Source of the DNA: an uncultured bacterium
Lineage (GTDB): Bacteria > Desulfobacterota > GWC2-55-46
Assembly (NCBI GenBank): GCA_905339405.1
Contig: CAJPGC010000016.1
Location: 1-64,000, forward strand
Direction of reading: 5' to 3'
DNA length: 64,000 nt
The position numbers and the translations under genes are program-made. Shown piece by piece: positions 46,736-55,802 of this stretch. Position 1 is the stretch's first letter. Each line of letters begins with the position of its first letter. The notes beneath the pieces are model-generated. The model worked only from the letters and a program-made list of their open reading frames with translations, searched no databases and had not been told where the DNA came from.

Positions 46736-47152
46736 ATGGCAGGCGGGATGTTCGACAGAACGATAAACCTTTTAGGCAACAGTATGGACCTCCGTGCCAA
46801 CAGGCACAAGCTCCTTTCAGCCAACATCGCCAACCAGGAGACGCCCGGCTACAGGGCCGTCGACATCAATTTCGAGCAGGAGATGAAAAAAGCCGAAGGC
46901 TCCGTGCCCTCGGGCCAGCCCCTTGCGGCCACGAACGCCATGCACATCTCAACCGGCGGGGGCCCTTCGGCCCTGGTGCCGACGGTGGTCGACAGGGTAA
47001 CGGACCTGGAGGGCTACGACAGGAACTCCGTAGGCATAGAGGGAGAGATGGCGAGGCTTTCCGAGAACACCATCATGTACAAGACTTCGGCCCAGCTCTT
47101 GAAGCACAAATTCGGTCTCCTCATGACAGCGATAAGGGAAGGAGGAAGGTAA
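46736..47152 (+). CDS. flgB: Flagellar basal-body rod protein FlgB
   Basis: Proximal rod subunit of 138 residues exported through the flagellar secretion system. Typical N-terminus (NLLGNSMDLRANRHKLLSANIANQETPGYRA) reduced here to SANIANQETPGYRA, and a C-terminal helix with NTIMYKTSAQLLKHKF. First gene of the rod and MS-ring run, behind AAAGGAG. Confidence 0.95.
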   Translation: MAGGMFDRTINLLGNSMDLRANRHKLLSANIANQETPGYRAVDINFEQEMKKAEGSVPSGQPLAATNAMHISTGGGPSALVPTVVDRVTDLEGYDRNSVGIEGEMARLSENTIMYKTSAQLLKHKFGLLMTAIREGGR

Positions 47153-47155
47153 AAA

Positions 47156-47581
47156 ATGGCTGATCTTTTTTCGGTAAGCGCTTCCGGCATGGAGGCGCAG
47201 AGATTCAGGATGAACATAATCGCGAGCAACCTCGCGAACGTAGAGACTACAAGGACTGAAAGCGGCGGCGCCTACAGGAGAAAAGACATTGTCTTCGCCG
47301 CTCAGGGAGAGGGCTTCGGCGGCTTCCTGAAGCAGGCGATGGACGGGGCAGCGCCCGGGGTCAAGATAGCCGGAGTGATAGAGGACGCCAGGCCCCTTAA
47401 GCACGTATATGAGCCCGCCCACCCGGACGCCAACGCCGAAGGGTACGTTGCTTTCCCCAACATCAACGTGGCCGAGGAGATGGTCAACATGATTGCCGCC
47501 TCGAGAAGCTATGAAGCCAACGTCTCCGCCTTCAAGGCGACAAGAGAGATGGCGCTGAAGGCGCTCGAATTAGGGCAGTAA
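47156..47581 (+). CDS. flgC: Flagellar basal-body rod protein FlgC
   Basis: Rod subunit of 141 residues. SASGMEAQRFRMNIIASNLA and NVETTRTESGGAYRRKDIVF form the conserved N-terminus, and NINVAEEMVNMIAASRSYEA the conserved C-terminus. It follows flgB by 3 bases. Confidence 0.95.
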   Translation: MADLFSVSASGMEAQRFRMNIIASNLANVETTRTESGGAYRRKDIVFAAQGEGFGGFLKQAMDGAAPGVKIAGVIEDARPLKHVYEPAHPDANAEGYVAFPNINVAEEMVNMIAASRSYEANVSAFKATREMALKALELGQ

Positions 47582-47605
47582 GGAAATAACCGGGAGGACT
47601 GACCA

Positions 47606-47905
47606 ATGGTCGATTCGATAAGAGGTTCGATAAACACGGGTATGGACATCGCCTCCGCCGGCAAGCAGACGGCGGGCGTCAAGGAAAGCGGCTTCGCGGA
47701 CGTCCTCAAGGATTCCATCGAGAAGGTCAACAGCATCCAGAGCGAGGCGGACCAGGCCATAAAGGGGCTTTCGACCGGGCAGGTCAACAACATACACGAG
47801 ACGATGATTGCCATAGAGAAGGCGAACTTGTCCTTCAACATGATGGTGCAGGTGAGGAACAAGCTCGTCAGCGCGTACGAGGAAATAATGAGGACGCAGG
47901 TATAA
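47606..47905 (+). CDS. fliE: Flagellar hook-basal body protein FliE
   Basis: A 99-residue adaptor between the MS ring and rod. The C-terminal half has the family helix (IHETMIAIEKANLSFNMMVQ) and VRNKLVSAYEEIMRTQV end. It is 3 bases from fliF. Confidence 0.94.
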   Translation: MVDSIRGSINTGMDIASAGKQTAGVKESGFADVLKDSIEKVNSIQSEADQAIKGLSTGQVNNIHETMIAIEKANLSFNMMVQVRNKLVSAYEEIMRTQV

Positions 47906-47908
47906 GGC

Positions 47909-49477
47909 ATGCAGAAGCTGATCGAACAGATAAAGGCCTTCGCAAAGGAAAAGCCGCTCATAATATTCGGCGGGGCCGCTCTGGCAGCCGCCCTTATAGC
48001 GGTAGTCCTCCTGATGAACCAGGGGCCCGAGTACCAGTCGCTCTACACGCAGCTCTCGCCTGAAGACTCAGGGGCGGTCATCGAAAAGCTCAAGGAGAAG
48101 AGGGTCCCCTACAAGGTCGACGGCTCCACCATAAGCGTACCGGCGGACAAGGTCTACGAGACGAGGATGGAGCTCGCCGGAGAGGGCCTGCCGCAGGGCG
48201 GCGGCGTCGGCTTCGAGATATTCGACAAGACCGCTTTCGGAGTGACCGACTTCGTCCAGAAGATCAATTACAAAAGGGCCCTCCAGGGAGAGCTCTCAAG
48301 GACGATAACCCAGATAAAGGAAATAGACACGGCCCGCGTTCACCTTGCCCTGCCCGAAAAGGGGGTTTTCCTCGACGAGCAGAAAAAGGCGCGCGCTTCC
48401 GTCATCGTGAAGCTCAAGCCGGGCAAGCAGCTCACACAGGGACAGGTCAGCTCGATAGTCCACCTCGTCGCAAACAGCACAGACAACTTGAAGCCCGAGG
48501 ACGTCGCAGTCGTCGACACCGCCGGGAAGATGTGGACGAGGGAGGCGGACGAGGACTCCGGCATGATGCTTTCGGCGACCCAGCTCGAGTACAAGAGGTC
48601 GCTGGAGAAGGATTACGAATACAGGGTACAGTCGATGCTCGAGAAGGCCGTGGGCATGGACAACGTCGTGGCCAGGGTCGCTGCGGACGTCGACACCAGG
48701 CACGTCGAGAGGACCGAGGAGAGGTACGACCCGGACGGACAGGTCGTACGGAGCGAGCAGAAGAGCAAGGAAAGCTCTGTCGGCGGCATCGCGGCCCTCG
48801 GAGTCCCGGGCGTGCTTTCGAATATGCCCGAGACGGCGCAGGCTAACAAGGCTCAGGTAAGCGCAGCTCCCCCGAGCAGCCACAGGCAAAACGACATCGT
48901 GAACTACGAGATAAGCAAGGTCACGAGCCACGTCGTGGAGCCTACCGGCGCGGTAAAGAGGCTCACGGTATCGGTCCTTGTCGACGGCACCTATCAGGCC
49001 GCTTCCGGCGCTGAGGCCGGTGCTGCCAAGAACTACGTCCCCAGGACCGAGGAAGAGCTCGCGAAGTTCACTGAGATGGTCAAGGCGGCAGTAGGCTTCA
49101 ACGAGGGCAGGGGAGACGTCATAAGCGTCGTCAGCACGCCTTTTGAGCAGGGATTGACCGACGCCGAGCTCGCGCCTGAAAAAGCGCCGCTCGTGCCGGA
49201 GCAGCTCATCCCGGTGATTTTGAAGTACGCGACGATAGTAATCATAACGCTCATCCTGATGCTGTTCGTAGTGCGCCCGGTCTTGAAGAGGCTCACGAGC
49301 GAGAAGAAGGCCCTGGAAGAGATACAGAGGAGCATCCCGGCTTTGGGCGGCGGCGCGGAGTACGCGCTCGAGGCAGGGCAGAAAGACATCGATTCGGTCG
49401 ACCGGCTGAAGCGTGTTGTCCGCGAGAACCCGCAGCAGGTCGCGATGGTCCTCAAGGGCTGGATAAAGGAGAAATAG
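47909..49477 (+). CDS. fliF: Flagellar M-ring protein FliF
   Basis: MS-ring protein of 522 residues, forming the inner-membrane base of the motor. One helix near the N-terminus (about 22-41) and one near the C-terminus (about 438-458), between them RBM-type ring-building domains (NQGPEYQSLYTQLSPEDSGA; FQQ-like YKRALQGELSRTI). The C-terminal cytoplasmic tail contacts FliG. Confidence 0.95.
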   Translation: MQKLIEQIKAFAKEKPLIIFGGAALAAALIAVVLLMNQGPEYQSLYTQLSPEDSGAVIEKLKEKRVPYKVDGSTISVPADKVYETRMELAGEGLPQGGGVGFEIFDKTAFGVTDFVQKINYKRALQGELSRTITQIKEIDTARVHLALPEKGVFLDEQKKARASVIVKLKPGKQLTQGQVSSIVHLVANSTDNLKPEDVAVVDTAGKMWTREADEDSGMMLSATQLEYKRSLEKDYEYRVQSMLEKAVGMDNVVARVAADVDTRHVERTEERYDPDGQVVRSEQKSKESSVGGIAALGVPGVLSNMPETAQANKAQVSAAPPSSHRQNDIVNYEISKVTSHVVEPTGAVKRLTVSVLVDGTYQAASGAEAGAAKNYVPRTEEELAKFTEMVKAAVGFNEGRGDVISVVSTPFEQGLTDAELAPEKAPLVPEQLIPVILKYATIVIITLILMLFVVRPVLKRLTSEKKALEEIQRSIPALGGGAEYALEAGQKDIDSVDRLKRVVRENPQQVAMVLKGWIKEK

Positions 49478-49478
49478 G

Positions 49479-50486
49479 ATGGCAAGGGACCCGAAACTCA
49501 CCGGCTCTGAAAAAGCGGCTATCCTCCTCATGAACATAGGCGAGGACCTCGCCGCCGACGTCCTGAAGTTCATGACCCCGGCCGAGATGCAGCTCCTCGG
49601 CGGCATGATGGTCAGGAAAGAGTCGGTTTCCCTCCAGATGGGACGCCAGGTAGTCGGAGAGTTCATAGAGTCGATAGACAAGGGCGACGTCTTCGTCGAG
49701 GGGCTCGAGTTCGCCAAAAGCGTCATGATAAAGACTCTCGGCGCTGAAAAGGCACAGTTCATACTAGACCAGATAACCCGCGAGATGGGCGGCGGCGGCA
49801 TAGAGTCCCTTAAATGGATGGACCCGGCCATCGTCGCCAACATCATAAAAAGCGAGCACCCGCAGATAATCGCCATAATCCTCGCGCACCTCGAGCCCGA
49901 CAGGGCGGCCCAGGTCCTCCTGCATCTGCCGGAGGAGAGGGTTAGGGGCGAGATAATGCTTAGGGTGGCAAACCTCAAGAGAATACCGCAGGCCGCGGTC
50001 AAGGACCTGGAGATGCTCATAAGCGAGCAGATGCTCTCGGCAGAGACGGCCCAAGGCTCTTCGGTCGAAGGCGTCAAGCTCGCGGCCGAGATAATGAACC
50101 AGATAGACTCGAAGGCCGAGGGCGAGATAATGGACATCATCGAGAAGGCGAGCCCGGACCTCGCGGTGCGCATACAGGAGAAGATGTTCGTATTCTCCGA
50201 CCTCATGGGCGTGGACGACAGGAGCATGCAGCTCATCGTGAAGGAGCTCTCTGGAGAGATACTCGGAATCGCACTGAAGGGCTCGGAGGAGCAGATAAAG
50301 GAGAAGTTCCTCAGGAACATGTCCGAACGCGCCGCCGAGATGCTGAGGGAAGACATGGACGCAAAGGGGCCGGTGAAGCTCTCGGACGTGGAAAAATCGC
50401 AGCAGGAAATAATAAAGATAGCGCGCAGGCTCGAGCAGGAAGGCAAGCTCGTAAGGTCTGGAAGGGGCGGCGATGTACTCATCTAG
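49479..50486 (+). CDS. fliG: Flagellar motor switch protein FliG
   Basis: A 335-residue C-ring protein that couples torque and direction. EHPQ motif at 126-129 (SEHPQIIAIILAHL), middle ARM helices, and a C-terminal domain with RSMQLIVKELSGEILGIALK and charged torque-helix residues. It overlaps fliH by 14 bases. Confidence 0.95.
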   Translation: MARDPKLTGSEKAAILLMNIGEDLAADVLKFMTPAEMQLLGGMMVRKESVSLQMGRQVVGEFIESIDKGDVFVEGLEFAKSVMIKTLGAEKAQFILDQITREMGGGGIESLKWMDPAIVANIIKSEHPQIIAIILAHLEPDRAAQVLLHLPEERVRGEIMLRVANLKRIPQAAVKDLEMLISEQMLSAETAQGSSVEGVKLAAEIMNQIDSKAEGEIMDIIEKASPDLAVRIQEKMFVFSDLMGVDDRSMQLIVKELSGEILGIALKGSEEQIKEKFLRNMSERAAEMLREDMDAKGPVKLSDVEKSQQEIIKIARRLEQEGKLVRSGRGGDVLI

Positions 50487-51114
50487 CGTCTTTAAAGACA
50501 ACGCGGTCCTGCTGCACGCGGAGCCTTTCGAGCTCGGCGGCGTAGAGGCACTCGAGGAGATAATGCCGGAGCCCGGCCATTCCGAGGACATCGGGTCGAG
50601 GATAGAGGCCCTCGAAAGGGAGGCCTACGAAAAGGGTTTCCACGCTGGAGAGAAGGCGGGGTACGAGTTCGGCCGCCAGAAGGCCGACGTCATCTTCAGC
50701 GGCATCGAAGGCGTCCTGAACGAATTGACGGACTTCAAGGGGACGCTCTTTTCAAAGTGTGAAAAAGAGATGGTCGAGCTCTGCCTGGCGGTAGCTAAAA
50801 AAGTCATACAGAGGGAGACGGTCATAAAGGAAGACGGCGTGCTCGAATGCCTCAGGGCGGCCCTGAAGGCCGTCGTGGCCGGAGGGCAGATCTCGATAAG
50901 AGTCAACGCCAAGGACCTCGACGTGGTGAACGCCAACAGGACGGAGCTTTCCCGTTTCTGCGGCGGGGTGAAAGGCATGAGCGTAGAATCTGACGAGACG
51001 ATATCGAGAGGCGGCTGCGCCATATCGACGAACTACGGCGAGATTGACGCCACCATTGAAACGGCTTTGCAGGAAGTAGAGGAAAAGCTTAAAGATGCAT
51101 ACAGCGGTAATTGA
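50473..51114 (+). CDS. fliH: Flagellar assembly protein FliH
   Basis: A 213-residue regulator of the FliI ATPase. An N-terminal low-complexity part, a helical middle (EALEREAYEKGFHAGEKAGY), then a C-terminal domain with ELCLAVAKKVIQRE and RGGCAISTNYGEIDATIETA typical of FliH/HrpE. It overlaps fliI by 20 bases. Confidence 0.9.
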   Translation: MYSSSVFKDNAVLLHAEPFELGGVEALEEIMPEPGHSEDIGSRIEALEREAYEKGFHAGEKAGYEFGRQKADVIFSGIEGVLNELTDFKGTLFSKCEKEMVELCLAVAKKVIQRETVIKEDGVLECLRAALKAVVAGGQISIRVNAKDLDVVNANRTELSRFCGGVKGMSVESDETISRGGCAISTNYGEIDATIETALQEVEEKLKDAYSGN

Positions 51115-52426
51115 ATCACTGGGGCGCCGCAGGCGCACCGTCGACGAGGTAAGCTCCGTGAGGGTTAACGGCAGGGTGACGCGCGTCGTAGGCCTTGTCA
51201 TGGAAGGCATCGGCCCGGGCTCCTCCGTCGGCGAGTTCTGCCACGTATTCCCGAAGGACAGCGCAGAGCCCATCCAGTGCGAGGTCGTCGGTTTCTCGGA
51301 CGACAAGATACTCCTCATGCCGCTGGGCGAAGTGCGCGGCATAGGCCCGGGCAGCAGGATAGTGGCTAAAAGGGTGAGCGCGTCAGTAAGGGTCGGCGGC
51401 AGGCTTCTCGGCAGGACGCTCGACGGGCTCGGCTGCCCGATGGACGGACTCGGCCCGCTTGACTCTGAAAAAGATTACCCGCTCTATTCGACCCCGCCGA
51501 ACCCGCTCACGAGAAAAAGGATAGAAAGCCCGCTGAACGTCGGCATAAGGGCGATAAACGGGCTTCTCACCGTCGGCAAAGGGCAGAGGATAGGCATATT
51601 CGCGGGAAGCGGCGTTGGTAAAAGCGTGCTCATGGGCATGATGGCGAGGAACACCGAAGCTGACATTAACGTCATCTGCCTTGTCGGCGAAAGGGGCAGG
51701 GAGGTCAAGGAGTTCATTGAAAAAGACCTCGGGCCCGAAGGCCTCAAACGCTCGGTCATTGTTGTAGCGACCTCTGACCAGCCGCCTCTCATAAGGATGA
51801 GGGCGCCTCTGGTGGCAACGGCCATTGCCGAGTTCTTCAGGGACCAGGGCCAGGACGTCCTTCTCATGATGGACTCGATATCGAGGTTCTGCATGGCGCA
51901 GAGGGAGATAGGCCTGGCCATAGGCGAGCCACCGGCAACGAAAGGTTATCCGCCGTCTGTTTTCGCGCACCTTCCGAGGCTACTGGAGCGGGCCGGCACT
52001 TCAGCCGGGCGCGGCAGCATCACAGGCTTTTATACCATCCTCGCCGAGGGCGACGACGTGAACGACCCCGTTGCCGACGCTGCAAGGGCCATACTTGACG
52101 GGCACATCGTCCTCACGAGGGAGCTGGCTTCCCAGGGCCACTACCCGGCGATAGACATCCTCACCAGCATAAGCAGGGTAATGAACGACATAGTGAACCC
52201 GGAGCACAGGAAGGCCGCCATGGGCTTGAAGTCGGTCCTTTCGACCTACAAGAAGGCATACGACCTTGTGAGTATAGGGGCTTACAAGGAAGGCAGCGAC
52301 CCGAGGGTCGACCACGCCATCAAGTCCATAGATAAGATAACCGCGTACTTAAGGCAGGACATTAGCGAAGGCGTCGGCTACGACGACAGCCTCCAGGCCC
52401 TGTTCGGCCTGCCGGTGGCCGGATGA
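51095..52426 (+). CDS. fliI: Flagellar export ATPase FliI
   Basis: A 443-residue F1-beta-like ATPase energising export. Walker A FAGSGVGKS (around 169-178), CLVGERGREVKEFIE, DSISRFCMAQREIGLAIGEP (shortened: DSISRFCMAQ) and YPALDILTSISR-type block YPAIDILTSISR. It overlaps fliJ by 4 bases (ATGA). Confidence 0.96.
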   Translation: MHTAVIESLGRRRRTVDEVSSVRVNGRVTRVVGLVMEGIGPGSSVGEFCHVFPKDSAEPIQCEVVGFSDDKILLMPLGEVRGIGPGSRIVAKRVSASVRVGGRLLGRTLDGLGCPMDGLGPLDSEKDYPLYSTPPNPLTRKRIESPLNVGIRAINGLLTVGKGQRIGIFAGSGVGKSVLMGMMARNTEADINVICLVGERGREVKEFIEKDLGPEGLKRSVIVVATSDQPPLIRMRAPLVATAIAEFFRDQGQDVLLMMDSISRFCMAQREIGLAIGEPPATKGYPPSVFAHLPRLLERAGTSAGRGSITGFYTILAEGDDVNDPVADAARAILDGHIVLTRELASQGHYPAIDILTSISRVMNDIVNPEHRKAAMGLKSVLSTYKKAYDLVSIGAYKEGSDPRVDHAIKSIDKITAYLRQDISEGVGYDDSLQALFGLPVAG

Positions 52427-52875
52427 GCAGGTTCGTCTTCAACCTGGAGCCGCTTTACGCCTACAGGCAGCGCACCGAGGAGCTTTCCCAGAAGGAGTTC
52501 GCCGAAGTCAACCTCCGCCTCGGCGCGGAAGAAAGAAGGCTTACCGAGATGAACGAACTCTACAAAGCCTCTTCAAGCGAGATGGACGGCCTCAAGGAAA
52601 AAGGCGCTCCTGTTGCCGATATCGAGATGCACCAGAGATACCTTCAGGGGCTCAAGCGGCACATGAAGGCCCAGGAGGAAGCCGTAGTACATATAAGAAA
52701 ACTGCTGGAGAAAAAGCGCGCCGAGCTCATCGAGGCCTCCCGGAACACGAAAGTAATGGAGATAATGAAGGAGAGGTCCTTGAGCGCGCATAATCTGAAA
52801 GAAAGCAGGCTCGAGCAGAAAGAGGCAGACGACCTCACTTCTGCCAGGCTGCGGAGAAAAGGAAATGAAAATTAA
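52423..52875 (+). CDS. fliJ: Flagellar export chaperone FliJ
   Basis: A 150-residue coiled-coil protein that acts in the export gate, binding FliI and FlhA. It begins RFVFNLEPLYAYRQRTEELS and is almost wholly helical and charged, as expected for FliJ. It overlaps the next gene by 11 bases. Confidence 0.88.
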   Translation: MSRFVFNLEPLYAYRQRTEELSQKEFAEVNLRLGAEERRLTEMNELYKASSSEMDGLKEKGAPVADIEMHQRYLQGLKRHMKAQEEAVVHIRKLLEKKRAELIEASRNTKVMEIMKERSLSAHNLKESRLEQKEADDLTSARLRRKGNEN

Positions 52876-53404
52876 GGTACTGGCGGCTATCATAGCGGGG
52901 CTGTCGGCTGTCGTTGCTCTCTCATGGCTCTACGTCCTGGATATAAGGCCGGTCTTCGCCGAGCAGCCCCAAAGTGCCCCGGAAACCGCTACGGTTGCCT
53001 CCGCACCGGCGCCTGCGCCTGAAAAAGGCATACTCGCCGTTTTGAGCCGCAAGGAAAAGGAGCTCCAGGCAAGGGAAGAAGAGCTGGTGAGGAACGAGGA
53101 GCGGCTCAATATCGTCAAGGCAGACATTGAAAAGCGCCTTGGCGAGCTCAAGCGCGAACACGAGGAGATAGCCGCGCTCGTGAAGAAAATCGACGAGATA
53201 AACGACCAGAGGAACAAGAAGATAGTCAAGATATACGAATCGATGAACCCTGAAGAAGCGGCCGACCGCCTGGAGAAGCTCGACGAGGAGATGGCTGTCA
53301 TGATACTCGCCTCGATGAGCGAGCGGAAAGCTGCAAAGGTCCTGAGCTTTGTCGATATCTCCAAGTCGGCCAAGCTCAGCCAGTCGCTTCGCGTAAAAAA
53401 CTGA
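52865..53404 (+). CDS. MotE-like flagellar chaperone
   Basis: A 179-residue protein with one membrane helix (about 5-27), a Pro/Ala linker, a coiled coil (about 60-120) and a C-terminal MgtE-N-like part (KIYESMNPEEAADRLEKLDE, VMILASMSERKAAKVL). This is the arrangement of MotE, a periplasmic chaperone of the stator protein MotC in epsilonproteobacteria. The stator role here is inferred from family, not seen. Confidence 0.8.
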   Translation: MKIKVLAAIIAGLSAVVALSWLYVLDIRPVFAEQPQSAPETATVASAPAPAPEKGILAVLSRKEKELQAREEELVRNEERLNIVKADIEKRLGELKREHEEIAALVKKIDEINDQRNKKIVKIYESMNPEEAADRLEKLDEEMAVMILASMSERKAAKVLSFVDISKSAKLSQSLRVKN

Positions 53405-53521
53405 CAATCAAGGCCCGGCACATGGAACTTTTGACCGGCCTTATTAAGAGCAACAGGGAAAAAATTGCCGCCCTGGGATTTTAAAGCGGCTTCTGGAAAA
53501 CTTTCAGGGCGTTAAGCGGTG

Positions 53522-53538
53522 TTGGCACGGTGATTGCG
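53522..53538 (+). promoter_or_regulatory. Sigma-54 promoter of fliK-flgD-flgE
   Basis: TTGGCACGGTGATTGCG matches the -24/-12 consensus, GG to GC 12 bases. The start is predicted near 53549, 35 bases before fliK. Confidence 0.85.
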
Positions 53539-53583
53539 TAGTATTCATGCAGCACCACCGAAAAAGATGCGGAAAGGCTGATT

Positions 53584-55083
53584 GTGGAAATAGCTTTCTT
53601 ACCAGTACCTGAGTTGAAGACAACGCCGAACGGCGCGGCGCCTGCTTTGAGCGGCGAAGAGTTCTCCTTGTTGTTTGGCGCGATGCTGGACCCTTCACAT
53701 ACGGGCGAGCTCCTGAAGACTCCTCTGCCGGAGACCTCTGGGCAGCCTGTTGTTCTGGACGAAATGGCTGAGCAGGCACTTTCTGCGGCACCGGTTGAGG
53801 CCTTTGAAGCTGAAGAAGGCGAGGCTATCATCGAAAAAGGCGATGCCGTCCCGGAAGAAGCAGAGGAAGCAATAAGCGAGGCGTTTTTGACCGTGCTTCC
53901 GAAAGTCCCCACGGTTTTCGCCGCTCCCGCCGGACCGGCCACTGAAGCAGCTTTGAACGGGAAGGTTTCCGAAGAAGCATCCGAACCGGCCGTAAAGGAA
54001 ACCCCTGCGCCGGTTTCAACGAATATCTATTTCCCGGTCACCCCGGCATACACATACGTTGAAGGGGAAACGGCCCCCCAGGCGGCCATGAACCCCGAGG
54101 CACCCGCAAAGGCGCAAGCTTCAAACATTGCAGCGCCGCAGATAAACGATAAACAGACTGAAAAGAAGGAAGTACTCTCAACTTCTGACGGGAAGATAGA
54201 GCTCGCTGGCATTCCTTTGAAAGAAACTCCCCAGCAGGAGCATTTTGAAATAGAGATACCGGCTGAGGAAATTCTGAAACAGGCCCTCAAGGAGCCGGAA
54301 ACAGGGCCCGCGATTGCTGCCTCAGGGCCCAAAACCGAAGCCCCCGAAGAGAACGCCGGACGTGTGATGACCTTTGCGCCGGAGCCGGTAGAAAACCACG
54401 GCAAGCCGGAAAAGGCTGAAAAGTTGAATGAGGACGTGAAAAGCAACGTCGCGGAATTCTCCGGCTCTGCTTTCCAGGGCGCTGAAAACAAGGGCAGGGA
54501 AGAGCAGGGTGATTACGCGGGCGCGAACGCCGCGAGCGTACCTGAAACCAGCTCTTCAAAACCAGAGCAGATGATGAGCGCCGTGAGCTTCGATAAGTTC
54601 GTCGATTCCCCGGTAAAAGAGACTCCGGCCGCGCCTCAGAGGCTTACGCCTGTTGCCGCCGAGGTCCAGGAGAAGGTCCAGGCCGGTATAAAGGTCTCCG
54701 TCGAGCAGGGCGGCGGCGAAGTGAAGATGAAGCTCAACCCCGAGTCCCTCGGTGAAGTGCGCATAAAGCTTTCCGTCGCTTCCGGCGTCGTGAAGGCGGA
54801 GATAATAGTCGAAAACCCCGAGGTCAAGCGGATAATAGAGTCCGACACTTCGTTCTTAAGGGACTCTCTCGGATCCCACGGTCTTACCCTCGACAAATGC
54901 GTCGTCGAGGTCGGCAAGTCCCATGACGCCAGGGGAAGGGAGACCGGAAGCGAGCAGAGATTTTCCGGTGATGAACACAGGCCCATGAAAGACAGGGATG
55001 AAAAGGGCAACAGCGCCTGGCAGAGGAACTTCAGGCAAAAACAGCAGCGCCAGGCTGACGGCGGCGTGGATTTCTTTATCTAA
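53584..55083 (+). CDS. fliK: Flagellar hook-length control protein FliK
   Basis: A 499-residue secreted ruler protein. The first 370 residues are low-complexity, Glu/Pro/Ala-rich, as usual. The conserved C-terminal Flg_hook domain is at about 375-450 (EVKMKLNPESLGEVRIKL and SFLRDSLGSHGLTLDKCVVE). It starts at GTG 53584 behind AAAGG; it leads the fliK-flgD-flgE unit. Confidence 0.9.
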   Translation: MEIAFLPVPELKTTPNGAAPALSGEEFSLLFGAMLDPSHTGELLKTPLPETSGQPVVLDEMAEQALSAAPVEAFEAEEGEAIIEKGDAVPEEAEEAISEAFLTVLPKVPTVFAAPAGPATEAALNGKVSEEASEPAVKETPAPVSTNIYFPVTPAYTYVEGETAPQAAMNPEAPAKAQASNIAAPQINDKQTEKKEVLSTSDGKIELAGIPLKETPQQEHFEIEIPAEEILKQALKEPETGPAIAASGPKTEAPEENAGRVMTFAPEPVENHGKPEKAEKLNEDVKSNVAEFSGSAFQGAENKGREEQGDYAGANAASVPETSSSKPEQMMSAVSFDKFVDSPVKETPAAPQRLTPVAAEVQEKVQAGIKVSVEQGGGEVKMKLNPESLGEVRIKLSVASGVVKAEIIVENPEVKRIIESDTSFLRDSLGSHGLTLDKCVVEVGKSHDARGRETGSEQRFSGDEHRPMKDRDEKGNSAWQRNFRQKQQRQADGGVDFFI

Positions 55084-55105
55084 GGCTTAAAAGGAGAAGA
55101 GGGCG

Positions 55106-55756
55106 ATGATAGAAGGGTTAGGCGTATACGGTTCAGGGACCGGGAATATTCCAAAGACGAAGAGCGCGGACGCGGCAATGGGCAAAGACGCGTTCCTGAA
55201 GCTCCTCGTCACGCAGCTCGAGAACCAGGACCCGTTGAACCCCACCGAGAACACTGAATTCGTGGCCCAGCTCGCGCAGTTCAGCTCTCTGGAGGGTATA
55301 CAGAACCTCAACACCTCTCTGGGAGACATGAAGGGCGGCATCGACGCGCTCCAGCAGTTCGGTTCCGCTTCAGTCATCGGAAGGAACGCGAAGGCTGAGG
55401 GCTCCGCGTTCATATACGACGGCACGCCGAAAAAGCTCGGCTTCTCGCTCGGGGCGAATGCCCCCTCGGCGACCCTCGTCATATCTGAACCCTCAGGCAA
55501 GGTCGTAAAGGAAATAGACCTGGGACAGTTAAATGCCGGCTACAACGAAGCCGAATGGAACGGAGCGGGCAAATCAGGCCAGGCGGACCATGGGCTCTAC
55601 AGTTTCTCGATAGAGGCCAAGGGTGCGAACGACAAATCGATAGCTTCGAAGACCTTCATAAGGGGCGCGGTGACGGGCGTAAGCCTCGGAGCCAACCCGG
55701 CCCTCTATATAGACGGAATTGAGACTTCACGCGGACTTGTGACGGAAATATACTGA
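55106..55756 (+). CDS. flgD: Flagellar hook assembly protein FlgD
   Basis: A 216-residue hook cap. N-terminal FLKLLVTQLENQDPLNP and ENTEFVAQLAQFSSLEGIQN are diagnostic. The C-terminal part is the FlgD Ig/tudor-like domain (ISEPSGKVVKEIDLGQLNAG). Confidence 0.93.
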   Translation: MIEGLGVYGSGTGNIPKTKSADAAMGKDAFLKLLVTQLENQDPLNPTENTEFVAQLAQFSSLEGIQNLNTSLGDMKGGIDALQQFGSASVIGRNAKAEGSAFIYDGTPKKLGFSLGANAPSATLVISEPSGKVVKEIDLGQLNAGYNEAEWNGAGKSGQADHGLYSFSIEAKGANDKSIASKTFIRGAVTGVSLGANPALYIDGIETSRGLVTEIY

Positions 55757-55802
55757 CGAAACGAAAAAACAACAGGATTGAGAAAAAGGAGGATATAAAA
55801 AA

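Noticed and set aside
48296-50482. 728-codon open frame on the minus strand
   Set aside because: It is the shadow of fliF and fliG, which have full family motifs on the plus strand.
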